From positions 537,016,394 through 537,080,393 of the forward strand of contig OY728143.1 of assembly GCA_963277665.1 (NCBI GenBank): a stretch of 64,000 nt of DNA, given 5' to 3'. Numbering within the stretch: the first letter of the stretch is position 1; each line of letters begins with the position of its first letter. This DNA is from Viscum album. Its lineage: Eukaryota; Streptophyta; Magnoliopsida; Santalales; Viscaceae. A program made the position numbers and the translations under genes. The notes beneath the pieces are model-generated. The model made no database searches. It saw nothing but the letters and a program-made list of their open reading frames with translations, and was not told the origin of the DNA. Below, in pieces: positions 24,061-36,505 of this stretch.

Positions 24061-27000
24061 TTTAACTCCCTGACCCTAGTAACCCAGAGTCAGTGCATTA
24101 TTACATAACATTGGCATGATCACAATGAATCAAATCCTGAAAGACTGATCAATTTTGTAGCCTTGGAAGTACTAGATACATTCATAAGTTTTAGATTACA
24201 TAATGAAATAAAACATCGACAAAATTTTGTGCCCATTTACCACACTTATATCCTTAGACTATCTCTACAGTTTAACGACAAAATATTTCTTCACATCCTG
24301 GGAAAAATGAAACACAGAAAGGGGTGAGCTCAGATGCTTAGTAAGGACAACAATATATCATAAACTTCCAAAAATAAGCATAAAAAATTAAGTCAATGTA
24401 TAAGACTAAAAAATAAGACTTTTAAATATAAAATTCTGAATAACATGGCCAACATAAATCAAATAATTCCATTAACTTATTCACATGGACATTCTACTAG
24501 TCGGATAATCACATTCAATATCAATAGCCAATTTCATAATGATGGAATGCATAATTGCAGGCATAATAACCACATAGTCAAGGCCTAGTTCCAAGACTAC
24601 AAATAATATTTTGTCAAGGCCTTGTTTCAAGACACTAGTTTGTGTCATGAGACCTACCGATGTGTTGTGGAGCTATTGTGGGCTCCACCCATCAGTTAGT
24701 AAGTAAATGATTTCCTCACATGAAAAGGTATAAACACAACATTAACATTCATATTAAAACTAGCATACAAATTGTAAATAATTTACCTATAAACGATGAA
24801 TGGTGTAAAAATAACTCATCCATAGTCAAACATATCACAAAACCTTCATTAGAAAATTGATTTTTTGTATCACAATAAATCAACTACAAACAAGCTTAAA
24901 GTCCAAGAAAAGATGTTAATGTAGATTAAATCAAAACATTTTTTAGAGAAATATAACCTTCTATTTTGAAATAATTTAAAAGTTATATAATTATAAAAGA
25001 AAACATTTATTTTGAAAATATTCTTATAAGTTTGTATGAGAAGCTTATATGATGTTATAATGGCGGAAAAAACCGTACCCCCATATAAGATAAAAAACTT
25101 AATTCCTACCTTAATTTTGTCCAAAAGGTTATAAAGTACCTTATATAGAAAAAGATGGAATGATTCATTTCAAAAAATATATAGTTAAATAAGGGTAGAA
25201 ATGACATGAACCTGTAATCTAGTAAATCATAATAATTTTTTGAATTACATTTTTAAGAAAACGTGGTTATAGATGAGAAAGAGGGCCCAATATATACTAA
25301 CGTATTGAAACCCTCACATAAGTAAAGAGATTGTTGAATTAACTATTACCATGTACTTTTACTTAGTCTATGGTATGTTAAATTTTTGTATAATAGTTAA
25401 AAAATTGTCATTAAATTATACAATAATCATATACAAATATATGATATCATATATGATCTTGTAATATTGTTTTGTTAATAATATTTTAGTAGTATCATCG
25501 TTTCAGCTGTTAACTGATTCGTTTTATTTTATATGCCTTTTTACGTAAGGCATGTTTGTTATGGATATGATGTATTTTATTCATATACAGAATTATAATA
25601 TGTTCATAAAAATTATTTTTAATCATAAAAGGAAATTTTTTCTTGAATGATTACGATGGGGAATGAATCTCATCACGTTCATGTTGACAGTAATACGTAC
25701 GTACGCACGAACGACAATATCATTATATTGATGGTGAAATCATTTGTAATTGGGAAATATATCATATATAAAGAATAATTAATATTTTATATTTATTATT
25801 TTAATCATTTATACTAATTATTATACCCATCCAAATATTGATGTTTTTGAATAACAAACTACACCATAACGTGGAGACGGTAAGCCGTACATATGCCTGT
25901 ATGGTGACTTTGTCATTTATAGGATAGATAGAATGATGAATATGGTTGTACAATATTTATAATAACGTCACAGTTTTTAGAAGGTACTGGATTTATTGTT
26001 TTGGTATGGAAACAAAAAATAAAGAGGAAGAAGATGAAGAAAAGATCTTGAAAGAGGGTGGTGAAATTATTACCTCTTCTATGGGTGTTTCCTTCTGAGT
26101 TGATCAAAATGGATCTTTTGGTAATATTTATGATCAAATAAAGGCCTCTAGGTCAAAGGAAGGATATTTGAGAGGATATTTGGGAAGGGGTTGGCCGAGC
26201 CAAATGACTTTGGTGGTGTGAATTTAAGAGAAGGGGAAGCACCCATTTATAAGAGTGGTGAGGGTCACTTTTAGAAAATCTTGAAATATTTTTTTATAAT
26301 AAAATAATTATAGGTGTATAATGGCTCTAAAATAATTTATTTATAGGATAAGGTGGGTATGGGTCAAAAAACGTTCATAAAATAGGTTTTAGATCGGTTT
26401 ATGTCAGCATATTATCCTTATATTTTAGATTTAACTCTTAGTTAAATAGTTTGACATCTACCACGTCTCTTTGTATTTTTAGATTATTTGGTAATGAAAC
26501 ATAATATAACAAGACAAGAGATACCCAAGTAGTTCATTATTAATATATATAAATTTATATAAGTACTTTTTATGAACCATATATTTTTATAAATATTATA
26601 TCAATTAATAATATAGTATTTTTTCTAAAAACTCTATTTTGATAATTTTTACACTATTTAGTATTTGGTTTTTGTGAAAATCAAAAAGAATGATTAATTC
26701 AAAAAAAATATAATCAAACCTAACATTTCATATTAACCTATAGTTTTTTTTAATTCATTATAATTCACAATTTACATTTATTTGTATATTTATAATATCA
26801 ATTATTTTAATATTTCACTTATAAGGTAATTAATGCATAATCATTGTGTCATAAATAAATTAAATTATTTAATGATTAAAATTTATAAATAAAATAAAAG
26901 TATTTTTGAAATAATTTTAGCTTTATAATGAATATTTATAGTCGAATTTACATTGTGTGTAACCTTGTATTAAAAATGGTTTAGTTATTAAACTTTGAAT

Positions 27001-27777
27001 TTAAAACCTTTAACTATTCTTTAAATAAAATAATAATATATGTCCTAATCTAATCCATGTGAACCAAAAAGATCATATTTTATTTCTAAGGTTGTTTTTT
27101 GTCAAATTATACTTATCCAATAGAATTACGCCTTGTTTTAGGGTAATTATAATATCATTTTTACCCTATTTACTTTTAACCGTGGTAAATAAAAGTCAAA
27201 TGTTACTATTAATCAAAAATTATTTTCATCTTATTGAACCACATTTTACTTATTAATGTTAACCGTGTCTCTTGGATTTTTTAAATTCAACTCACAGAGG
27301 TGTTAAAATTATGTTTTATGCAAATTTGTAAATGCTCCTAGAAAGTGGGTAAAAGACGGTAAAAAGTTCAATAAAATTTTATATATCTAAACTTATTATA
27401 AAATGACACCAATGAATTAAATTCAACTTATATAGGTATTATGTATCTATTTGGACATAAAATAAATTAATATAATATAACTAATTATTTAAATAAAAGT
27501 TCGATTTTAAAAAATAATGTAGTGTTTTTACTATTTATAAAAAATTGAATGTTATCAAAAAAATACCAAAAATTAACCCTATACAAATTTTGATATTCCA
27601 AATCCAAAAATGAAGTCCATATTGAAAATTAAAATTTATAAAATTTCAAAAATTGGGTATTACTATTTATAACTTCTAGATACATTGGTTGTGGTGTGTT
27701 AAAACTCCATGTTGCGTACAATGGAAGCTACTGCATTATTCCAAGGGAAACGTACCCTGGAAGCTTATGGTGTTACA
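24061..27777 (-). repeat. E2 3' LTR (low-coordinate copy)
   Basis: Starts tttaactccctgaccc, where the partner has tgtaatgcctcaaacc, so the terminal TG has mutated, and ends ggtgttaca. It aligns with 32778-36500 throughout, for example 'ccttggaagtactaga' in both. It contains two copies of the 200-bp unit. Frames at 24870-25124 and 25913-26137 recur, disrupted, in the other LTR (33599-33796, 34654-34854) and look like chance frames. Confidence 0.93.
25650..25925. repeat. Two tandem units with TACGTACG core, E2 3' LTR
   Basis: Copies near 25675 ('gtaatacgtacgtacgca') and 25877 ('ggtaagccgtacatatgcc'), about 200 bp apart. The core is nearly self-complementary (CGTACGTACG). Equivalent to 34375-34640 in the other LTR. 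Confidence 0.65.
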
Positions 27778-27790
27778 TTCTCCCCTCCTT
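27778..27790 (-). other. E2 polypurine tract
   Basis: Plus strand ttctcccctcctt, AAGGAGGGGAGAA on the element strand, directly beside the LTR start TGTAACACC. Confidence 0.85.
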
Positions 27791-27839
27791 AAAAAAATTT
27801 CAGCCTAAAAATTTCTAGTATATTACTAAATAAAATTAT

Positions 27840-28150
27840 TTGGGTGGTTCTTCATCATATGTTCTTCAGGTTCTCACAATGTCTCTTCCATCATATGGTT
27901 TATCCATAGAACATTTACCAGACAAGTCGTTAGATTTCTCAGCACTTGTTCTCTTGTATCAAGATTTTTTAGGGGCTCTACACAATAAAATAGATTAATT
28001 TCCAGTTCAATTTTTTCATAGGTGAGTACATGCATTGGGTCAGGCATGTATTTTCTCAACAGTGATACATGGAACACATCATGAACTTTAGAGAGACTTG
28101 GAGGCATTGTCAAACGATAAGCTACAAATCCAATTCTTTCTAGAATTTCG
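27840..28150 (-). pseudogene. E2 chromodomain, C-terminal end of pol
   Basis: '[16 protein letters not shown]' leads into the chromodomain with 'TREQVLRN', 'LVNVLW' and 'NHMMEETL'. A stop (TGA) stands where the conserved Trp is expected (27871-27873), after which 'EPEEHMMKNHPN' continues the normal tail in the same frame. It shows the CR-type chromodomain typical of plant Tekay-like elements. The tail lies about 60 bases from the polypurine tract, as usual. Confidence 0.88.
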
Positions 28151-28439
28151 AAACATCTGATTTACATATGACACAATTTACCCTTTTTACTGAAATGTAT
28201 AACACAATTCCGTAGAGATACCTTCAAGAAAACACGTTCCACTACTTGAAATTCCAAATCCATCATTGTATTATCGGTATAGATCTTTTGCCTACATTGG
28301 GACGATTTGATGTGGGTTTGGATAACCTTTACCATTTTCATTGTTTCCTTAACAATTTCTAGGCCTACGAGTTTTCTTTCACAAACATCATGCCGACAAG
28401 TTGGTGTGCGACATCTCTTTCAGTAGAACTCTTCATATG

Positions 28440-28900
28440 GTGCCATTAGAATACTTGAATGGAATCTATTTTTATAGGAAATTATAATAGAGGAAAATAT
28501 TGATGCCACATACCTTGATAGTCAAGTGAGAAAGATCTCAACATTTCTTATAAGGTTTGAATAGTCCATTCTACTTTTCCATCAGTTTGAGGGTGGTAGG
28601 TAGTGCTCAAATGAAGTTCAATATCTAGGACCTTCTGAGGTCTTTTCCAAAATCCTGAAGTAAAATGAGGATCATGATCAGAAACAATTGATAGGGGTAC
28701 TCCATGAAGTCTTACAAATTCATTAATATATAGTTCTGCTATACATTCAATTGGTAAATCTTCTCTTATAACAAGAAAGTGTTCTGACTTGGTAGGACGA
28801 TCAATAATGAACCATATTGCATCATTCCTTCTAAGAGTATTTGGTAGACCCCTGACAAAGTCGATCATAATATTATCCCATTTACACTTAGGTATGAGAA
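28440..28900 (-). pseudogene. E2 integrase catalytic core, broken
   Basis: Core of the DDE integrase. In frame at 28548-28868: 'IDFVRGLPNTLRRNDAIW' with the first Asp, 'SDHDPHFTS' with the second, and 'HPQTDGKVEWTIQ' with the Glu. All three catalytic residues are present in this copy. A stop follows the last motif at 28548, and the C-terminal part at 28150-28540 is in other frames. Confidence 0.9.
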
Positions 28901-28943
28901 GAGGCTACATGAATCCTCCAGGACATTACCTTCCAGCTTCCAC

Positions 28944-29267
28944 TTATTGAAAAACCATAAATCTTAACACAAAATCAGAAATCCCCCTCTTCATTTTGTC
29001 CCACCAAAAATATACCTTCAAATCTCTATACATCTTGGTGACCCTAGGGTGTATAGTGAAATTGGTTCTAAGAGCATCATTGAAAAATTCATTTTTTAGA
29101 TCAGGTATGTTAGGAACACAAAGTCTCTTCTCAAATTTAAAAATTCCATCTTCAAATATGATGTCACTCAATCCCCTATCATTCACAAATTTAATCTTCT
29201 TTTGAAACTCCTCATCATCTGTTTGAGGAATATTTTTCCTTTCAAGTAAAGATGGTTTGGAAACCAT
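28944..29267 (-). pseudogene. E2 integrase zinc-binding domain, broken
   Basis: N-terminal integrase region with 'TIHPRVTKMYRDLKVYFWW' and 'FVLRFMVFQ'. In this family the latter stretch carries the two zinc-binding Cys; both are Phe here (TGT to TTT type changes), and the first His of the HHCC set is replaced by Leu. The domain therefore could not bind zinc. It lies immediately before the catalytic core with a short stop-containing gap. Confidence 0.82.
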
Positions 29268-29399
29268 TTAAAAGAGTATCTATGTTTCACCTTCCATGTT
29301 TATTCCTATATCCATCTTTACTAGATCCATGAAAATAGGATCTCATTCAGCTCTCCTCTTGTTCAAAAATCTGTGATCATTTCAACCCAAAGCATCTGC

Positions 29400-29780
29400 C
29401 ACTTTATTTTCATTCCCCAGGTGGTATTGTATAGTGCAATCATAAAACTTGATTAGTTAAAGACATCGTATTTTCTTCATGTTGAGTTCTTTCTGTGAGA
29501 AAATATACTTTAAAATACTGTGATCAGTATAAATCCCACATTTTCACCATAAAGATAGTGTCTCCAGATATTCAGAGCAATGATTATAGCTACCAACTCA
29601 ATATCATGAGTCGTATAGTTTTGCTCAATAATTTTTAGCTGTTGTGATGCATATGCAATAACTCTATCATTATGAATAAGGACACAACCAAGTCCTTTAT
29701 TTGAAGCATCATTATAAAAAAAACCCCATAATTCCCTGATGGTAGAGTCACGATAGTATAATTGACTAATCTTCTCTTTA
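29400..29780 (-). pseudogene. E2 RNase H, broken
   Basis: Read on the minus strand: '[20 protein letters not shown]', then '[21 protein letters not shown]', standard RNase H landmarks, followed by degraded sequence through 29460. Stops prevent a continuous frame. Confidence 0.75.
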
Positions 29781-29799
29781 TTTTTTCAAAAGATTTTTC

Positions 29800-30650
29800 A
29801 CACTCTTTTTTCTAAACAAATTTAACACCTTTACGAGTGGTCTTGGTTAATGGGTTAGACAACCGAGCAAATTTCTGGAAGAAACGTTGATAATAACCTT
29901 CTAAACCAATAAAAATGCATACTATAGTTATACTCGTCGGTGTAGGCCATTCTTGGATTGCCTTGGTATTTGATGGATCAACAGAGATTCCATTCTCAGC
30001 GACAACATGTCCAAGGAAATAAATATCATAAATCTAGAATTCTCACTTGACAAACTTCCCATATAATTCCTTTATTCTAAGAGTATTTAGAATAATGTTC
30101 TAGTGATTTTCATGCTCTTCATAGATTTTGGAGTATACCAGGATATCATCTATAAATCCCACTACAAATTCATCAATATATTCTTTGAAAAATATATTAT
30201 TATGATCCATGAATACAGATGGTAAATTTTTCAACCAAAGAGGCATTACTGTAAAATCATAATGCCCATACATGGTTCAAAATGTTGCCTTTAGAATGTC
30301 TTCCATCTTCATGCACAGCTGATGGTATCCATATCAAAGGTCAATCTTGGAAAAATATTGATCTCCATGAAGTTGATCAAATAAATCATCAATGCGAGGT
30401 GGGGGGTACTTGTTTTTTGTTGTTACATCCTCAATCTCCCTATAGTAAATTCCCAACCTCATAGATTCATCTTTCTTCTTAACAGAAAGGACAAGGGCTC
30501 CCTATGGAGAACCACTGGGGAGAATAAATCCTTTATTACTCAATTTCTCTAGTTTTTTTTAGTCCAGTAATTCCAATGTGGACATTCTATATAGGGTATT
30601 CAATATGGGCCTTGAATCCGGAATTTAATTAATAGAAAACCTAATTTATC
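29800..30650 (-). pseudogene. E2 reverse transcriptase, broken
   Basis: Palm domain landmarks on the minus strand: '[13 protein letters not shown]', 'VFMDHNN', then '[10 protein letters not shown]' with the catalytic IDD at about 30140-30156. The fingers region with '[12 protein letters not shown]'-like remains is at about 30400-30450. The linker before RT ('IVQDYFDVLPEDL') lies at 30655-30924. Several stops are present. The order and spacing match E1. Confidence 0.85.
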
Positions 30651-30654
30651 ATTC

Positions 30655-31300
30655 TTAATGAAGTCCATGTAAATCTTCTGGAAGCACATCAAAATAATCT
30701 TGCACAATATATATGTCACCTATTTGAACATTATTTTCCTCGCCCAGAGTTATTTCATTATCTTCTTCCCCGATAATTGAATTTAGTAGAGATACTAGGG
30801 GTGAATCTAGATAAGAATTAGGTGGTGCTGTTTCTACTATAAAGATAAAGTGATTCTTATCATCATCAAAAATTGTAACCTCATTCTTCATAGAATAATT
30901 TTTGCACCAGGGTCCAAAATCCAATCCATTATGAAGATTATATCAAATTCAATCATGGGTATGATGATGAGATCAACAGATAAATACCATTTATATTCCC
31001 TAATGGGATTGATTCACAAAACATTTTTGTGATGATACTTCCCTTAGGTGTTTTGACTAACAACTCATTTTTTAAGTCAAATTGAAAGTATCTAATTTCC
31101 TATGCAAACTGGGAAGATATGAAACATTGAGATGATCTAAAATCAAATAAAGCATTAGCTAAACTTGAGGAAACTAGTAAATTACCTGCTACTACGTCTT
31201 TTGGAGCTTCAACCTCTGCAATAGTGATCACATAATATTGTCCTTTCCCCCTTGGAATTTTCTCAGGTAAGTTCTCTTGGCTCTTAGACATTCATTTTTA
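30655..31300 (-). pseudogene. E2 protease and protease-RT linker, broken
   Basis: The frame at 31100-31291 holds 'NLLVSSSLANALFDFRSS', the protease active-site region. The expected Asp-Ser-Gly reads Asp-Phe-Arg (31136-31144), so the enzyme would be dead even without the stops. The frame at 30655-30924 is the linker to RT, ending 'DYFDVLPEDLHGL'. Between them lie stops and an AT-rich gap. Confidence 0.78.
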
Positions 31301-31304
31301 TATT

Positions 31305-32283
31305 CCCCTTTTTTTATAAAATTTTAGCATTCAAAATTGACATCCCATTTCTTCCCCTTATAATCACGATCTTGGTGGTATTTTTCAAAACACTTTTAAC
31401 AGATTCCCATTCCATTCATGAAATTACCGGGGTGTTTCTTCAAACATTTACCATAGTATGGTTATTAAACTTTAACCATCTTCCGCTTATTTCCGCTTCT
31501 AGAGTGTTTAATAGATCTCATTGTCTCTTTCTTTTCTTTAAATCCATAAGACTTAGATAATTCCTTTTCTGTCTTGATAGCGCATGAGAGTATATCTTTG
31601 TGCGATTAGAAGGATTTTAAGACAAACAATGGACATGGAAATGGTTTTAACCCATGATTGAATCGATCAATATTACTCCATGGGTTATTTATATAATTGA
31701 GTGCATGACTTGCTAACCTTGTGATGTTAGCGTCATACTTTGCGACACACTCATCCTCATGTTTCCTCAGACTCATAAATTTTCATTCCATATCATCTCT
31801 ATGGTTTTGAGGATGGTATTTCTATATGAAAATATCATCAAACTCCTTCAAATCCATTTCTGATACTTCTTCATCTTCCTTTGTTTTTTGGATTAATGAC
31901 CACCATTGATCTGCATCTCCCATGAGGTGATAAACTGCAACAAAAACTTTTTATATTTCACTACTCCCCAAAGCATGAAATATTTTATCTAGGAAATTTA
32001 TCCATTGCTCAGCTACTAATTTATTTTTACTCCCATTGAATATTTGTAGTTGGTTTATAATGAAGCGGTCTAACATTGATCCTCCTCATTGTGGATTGGG
32101 GTGCACATTATGTCTATGGTTATTATTCATAACCTAAGTGAGTTGTCCCAGTATGGTGATAAGCTGATCAACAAAAGTTTCATCACCTTGTCCACTATAA
32201 TTATCTTGAGTATGAGGGAAATACCTACATGGACTTCGTGCGTTGATATAGGGTCCATTCCTTCAACTAGGCACCATTTCTAA
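31305..32283 (-). pseudogene. E2 gag, broken
   Basis: Gag read on the minus strand with several stops. From about 32050: 'LDRFIINQLQIFNGS', 'WINFLDKIFHALG', 'GDADQWWSLIQ', 'HRDDMEKFMSLRKHEDE' (one stop omitted), all typical of gypsy gag. The zinc knuckle at 31360-31401 reads Cys-stop-Lys-Cys...His...Tyr, with a stop inside and the last Cys changed to Tyr. An ATG at 32281-32283 is a possible start but a stop follows four codons later. Confidence 0.8.
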
Positions 32284-32760
32284 ACAATAACATACAATAG
32301 AGTAGTTTATGAATCGTAATACATTATTCAAAACTTGTAAAACACTGAACATAAATTGAAAATCTTATGGATATAATCCATATTCATAATTTTTTTTTAT
32401 TTTAGGATATATATACTAACTAATCCTTCATAATTATTGGTAAACAAAATGTAAATTATTCAGAGAATATATTCTAGGAGTGTCATAACCAAGAGTGTAG
32501 CAAAGACCGTTATCGTGAACCAGTTCCCGTTGAGCCTAGCTCAAAGCAGTGTTTTATGGTTTTACCCCTAGGTACATCTGTGGAAGAGCCACCTCTAGCA
32601 GCTCATATCCAAACATGGATGTATTTCTTGGAAAACTCACAATATCTCTACATTACCAAAATTCATGGAAGTTCTTCTATACTAATCCTCAAAGTACATC
32701 TTAGGGTAATGTACTTTAATAAGAGTTTTTCTAAATCTAGCTTCCAAGGTTTATACTAAA
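32284..32760 (-). other. E2 5' leader
   Basis: About 480 bases between gag and the primer site on the minus strand, non-coding, as expected for the untranslated leader and packaging region. Plus-strand frames here (e.g. 32556-32759) are not supported. Confidence 0.55.
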
Positions 32761-32775
32761 CTTCCTTTGATACCA
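32761..32775 (-). other. E2 primer-binding site (initiator Met-tRNA type)
   Basis: On the element strand TGGTATCAAAGGAAG begins two bases after the 5' LTR. The first eight bases fit the Met-tRNA site exactly (TGGTATCA). Confidence 0.85.
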
Positions 32776-32777
32776 AT

Positions 32778-35700
32778 TGTAATGCCTCAAACCTAGTTAA
32801 CTAATGTTGGTGAATTATTACATAACATTTCCATGATCCCAAATGATCAAATCCTGAAAGAAAGATCAGTTTAGTATCCTTGGAAGTACTAGATGCATTC
32901 ATAAGTTTCACATTACATCATGTAATAAAAAAAGAAACTAAATTTTATCCCCATTGACCACACTTATATCCTTAGCCTATCCCTACAGGCCAACAATAAA
33001 ATATTTTTTCACATCCTGGGAAAAATAAAACAAATAAGGGGGTAAACTCAGATGCTCAGTAAGGATAACAATATAACAGAAACTTTCATAAATTAGCATA
33101 AACAATTAAGGAAATGTATAAGAATAAAACATAAGCCTTTTAAACAAAAAATTATGCATAATATGGCCAATATAAATCTAATATTTCCATTTACTTATTC
33201 ACATGGATACTCTACTAGTCGAATAATCACATGTAATATCAATAGTCATTTTCATAATGATGGAATGCATAATTCTGGACATCATAACCACATAGTGAAG
33301 GCCTTGTGCCAAGAATTCAAATAATATTTTTTCAAGGCCTTGAACCATGACACTAGTTTGTCTCATGAAACCTACCGATGCAATGAGGAGCTATATTGGG
33401 CTCCACCCATCTCTTACTAAGTCTAATTCATTCCTTATATGAAACGTTTTAAACATAACATAAACATTCATAATAAAACTACCATACGAAATGTCAATAA
33501 ATTATCCATAAACCATGAATAGTGTAAAAATAGCACATCCATAGTCAAGAATATCACAAAAAATTAAATACAATATGGAATTTTTGTATCATAATAAATC
33601 AACTAAAACCAAGAATAAAATCGATCAAAGGGTGTTGACAAAGATGAAGTGAGTTTTTTATAGAGAAATATCTATTTCTATTTTTGAATAATTTAAAAGA
33701 TATATAATTATAAAATAAAACATTTCTTTGGAAGATATTTTTATAAGCATGTATGGGAAGCGTTGATGATGTTATAACGATGGAAAATAGCCGCACCCAC
33801 TGTATAAGTTTAAAAAAGACATTCTTATCTTAATTTTGTCAAAATGGTCATAGTGTACCTTATTTGGAAAAAGAAAGAAAGATTTCATTCAAAACATATA
33901 TGATAAAATAAAGGTACAAATGACTTTTAAACATAGTCTAGTAAATAGTAATAATTTATTGAATTACATTTTAAAAAAACATATTTGTGGATGATAAAGA
34001 GGCCCTTGTAGATACTTACGTACTGACAAAATCAGATAAGTAAAGAGATTATAGAATTAACCATTACCTTGTAGTTTTCCTTAGTATATGGTATGTAAAA
34101 CTTATATATAATAGGAAAAAAATGTTATTATATTATAAAAGAATCATATATATAAATATGATATCATATATGATCTTATAATGTTGCTTTGTTAATAATA
34201 TTTTAGTAGTATCATCGTTTCAGGTATTAATTGGTTCATTTTACATTATATGATTGGTTACGTAAGCCATGTTTTTTGTAAATAGGATGTATTTAATTCA
34301 TATACAAAATGATATTATATTCATAGACATTATTTTTAATCATAAAATGAAAATTTTCCTGGAATGATTACAATGGGGAATGTATCTTACCACGTTCTTG
34401 GAGACGGTAATCCGTATGTACGCACAAGCGAAAATATTATTATATTAGTGGTGAAATCATATGTAATTGGATGTTATATCATATATAAAGAATAATTAAC
34501 ATGTTATATTTATTATTTACATCAGTTATTCTCATTATTATATCCATCTAAATAATAAAGTGTTTGAATAACAAACTACACCACGACATGGAGATGGTTA
34601 GCTGTACGTACACACGTATGGTGACATTGAATTTTATAGGTTGGATAGAATAATTAACTTGGTTGTACCATATTTATAATAAAATAAAAATATGTATAAG
34701 GTACTGGATTTATTTTTTTAGTATCGCAACAAAAAATAAAGAGCAAGTGGAAGAAGAAAAGAACTTCAAAGAGGGATGTGAAATTATTACCTCTTCTTCT
34801 GGTGTTTCCTTTAAAGCTGATCAAAAGGGCTCCATAAGTTGGAATTCTGATCAATGTAAGGCCTCTAGGTTGAAGGGAGGATAATTAAAAAGGATATATG
34901 GGAAGGTTTAGGCCGAACCTAATGGCTTTGGAGGTGTGATATTAAGTGAAGGGGAAGTACCCCTTTATAAGAGAGGTGAGGGTCACTTTAGGAAAATCTT
35001 GAAATATTATTTTATAATAAAATCATTTTCTATTTTTAATGGCTCAAATTTATTTAGAGTATATGGTGGTTATGGGTCTAAATACTCTCAAAAAATATGT
35101 TTTATATATGTTTAGGTCCTCATATTGATCTTATCATTTAGATTTAACTCTTAGTTAAATAGTTTGACATTTCCCATTTATCTTTTTATTTTTATATTGT
35201 ATGGTTAATAAACTGACTATAACAAGACAATATAACACCACGACTTTCTTAATAAATATATATTACCTTATCTATGTCCTTTTATGGCCCTTATATTTTT
35301 ATGAATATTATATCAATTAATAATATATTATTTTTTTTATAAACTCAATTATGTCAATTTTGACACTCTTTAGTATTTAGTTTTTTGTGAAAATTATAAC
35401 AGCATGACTAATTCAAAAAAAATTATTTAATTAACCCTAAAATGTCATATTATCCTATTAATTTAGTGTAATTCATCAAAAGTCTCAATTTACATTTATT
35501 TTGATATTTAAAATATCAATTCTTTTAATACTCCATTAATAAGGTAATTACTGCATCCTCATTGTTTCATAAATAAATTAAAATAATTATGTCTAAAAGT
35601 TATAAATAAAATAAAATTAAGTAGGAAATTGTTTTATATTTCTAATTAATATTTATAGTCTAATTTATATTGTGTGTAACCGTATATTAAAAATGGTTTA

Positions 35701-36500
35701 GTTATTAAATTGTGAATTTTATACTTTTAACTCTTCTTTAAATAAAATAATAATAAATGTCATACTCCATGTGGATCAAAAGGAAAATATTTTATTACTA
35801 AGGTAGTTTTTGGTCTAATTACACTTATCTAGTATAATTATGATATGTTTTAGGGTAATTATAATATCATTTTTACACTTAATTACACTATTTACTTTTA
35901 ACCATGGTATATAAAAGTAAAAAGTTACTCTTCACCAAAAATTATTTTCATCTTATTGAACCGAATTTTACATTTTGATGTCAACTATGTCTCTCTAATT
36001 TTTGAAAATCAACTAATAAAAGTGGTAAAATTTTTTTTTATGAAAATTTTTAAATGCTCTTAGATGGTGGGTAAAAGACGGTAAAAAATTCAACAAAATT
36101 TTATATATTTAAACTTATTATTAAATGACTCAAATGAATTACATTGAACATATATAGTTATTATTTATCTATTTTGACAAAAAATAAATTAGAATAAAAT
36201 AACTTATTATTTAAATAAAATGTCGGTTTTAAACAATAACACAATGTTTTTCACTATTCATCAAAAATTGGATGTTCTTACAAAAATACCAAAAATTCAA
36301 CATAAGCTAATTATGATATTCCGAATCCAAAAATAAATTCCATTTGGAAAATTTAAATTTATAAAATTTTAAAAAGAGGGTATTAATATTCATATCAACT
36401 AGTTTCATTGGTTGTGGTGTGTTAAAACTCCATGTTGCGTAGAATGCAAGTTACTGCATTATTCAAAGGGAAACGTACCATGGAAGATCATGGTGTTACA
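32778..36500 (-). repeat. E2 5' LTR (high-coordinate copy)
   Basis: tgtaatgcctc to tggtgttaca, partner of 24061-27777. Eye comparison of several blocks suggests roughly 80-88% identity, somewhat less than between the E1 LTRs. It has the purine-rich stretch and 'attacctcttcttctgg' near 34787, and two 200-bp units at 34375-34640. Confidence 0.93.
34375..34640. repeat. Two tandem units with TACG core, E2 5' LTR
   Basis: Copies near 34400 ('ggtaatccgtatgtacgca') and 34595 ('ggttagctgtacgtacac'), matching 25650-25925 in the other LTR. Confidence 0.65.
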
Positions 36501-36505
36501 TATTT
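36501..36505. repeat. E2 target-site duplication, right copy (tattt)
   Basis: Identical to 24056-24060; E4 internal sequence resumes after it. Confidence 0.85.

Larger units (their letters stand above)
24061..36500 (-). mobile_element. E2: complete, decayed Ty3/gypsy chromovirus
   Basis: Full-length 12.4-kb element on the minus strand inserted in E4. LTRs are 24061-27777 and 32778-36500, nearly equal in length (3717 and 3723 bp), with a perfect 5-bp duplication, a Met-tRNA primer site and a polypurine tract. The minus-strand order is gag, protease, RT, RNase H, integrase, chromodomain. It is more decayed than E1: the protease triplet, integrase zinc cysteines and gag knuckle are altered, and LTR copies differ at many positions. 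Its pol motifs are of the same chromovirus group as E1 but its LTR is unrelated to that of E1. Confidence 0.95.
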
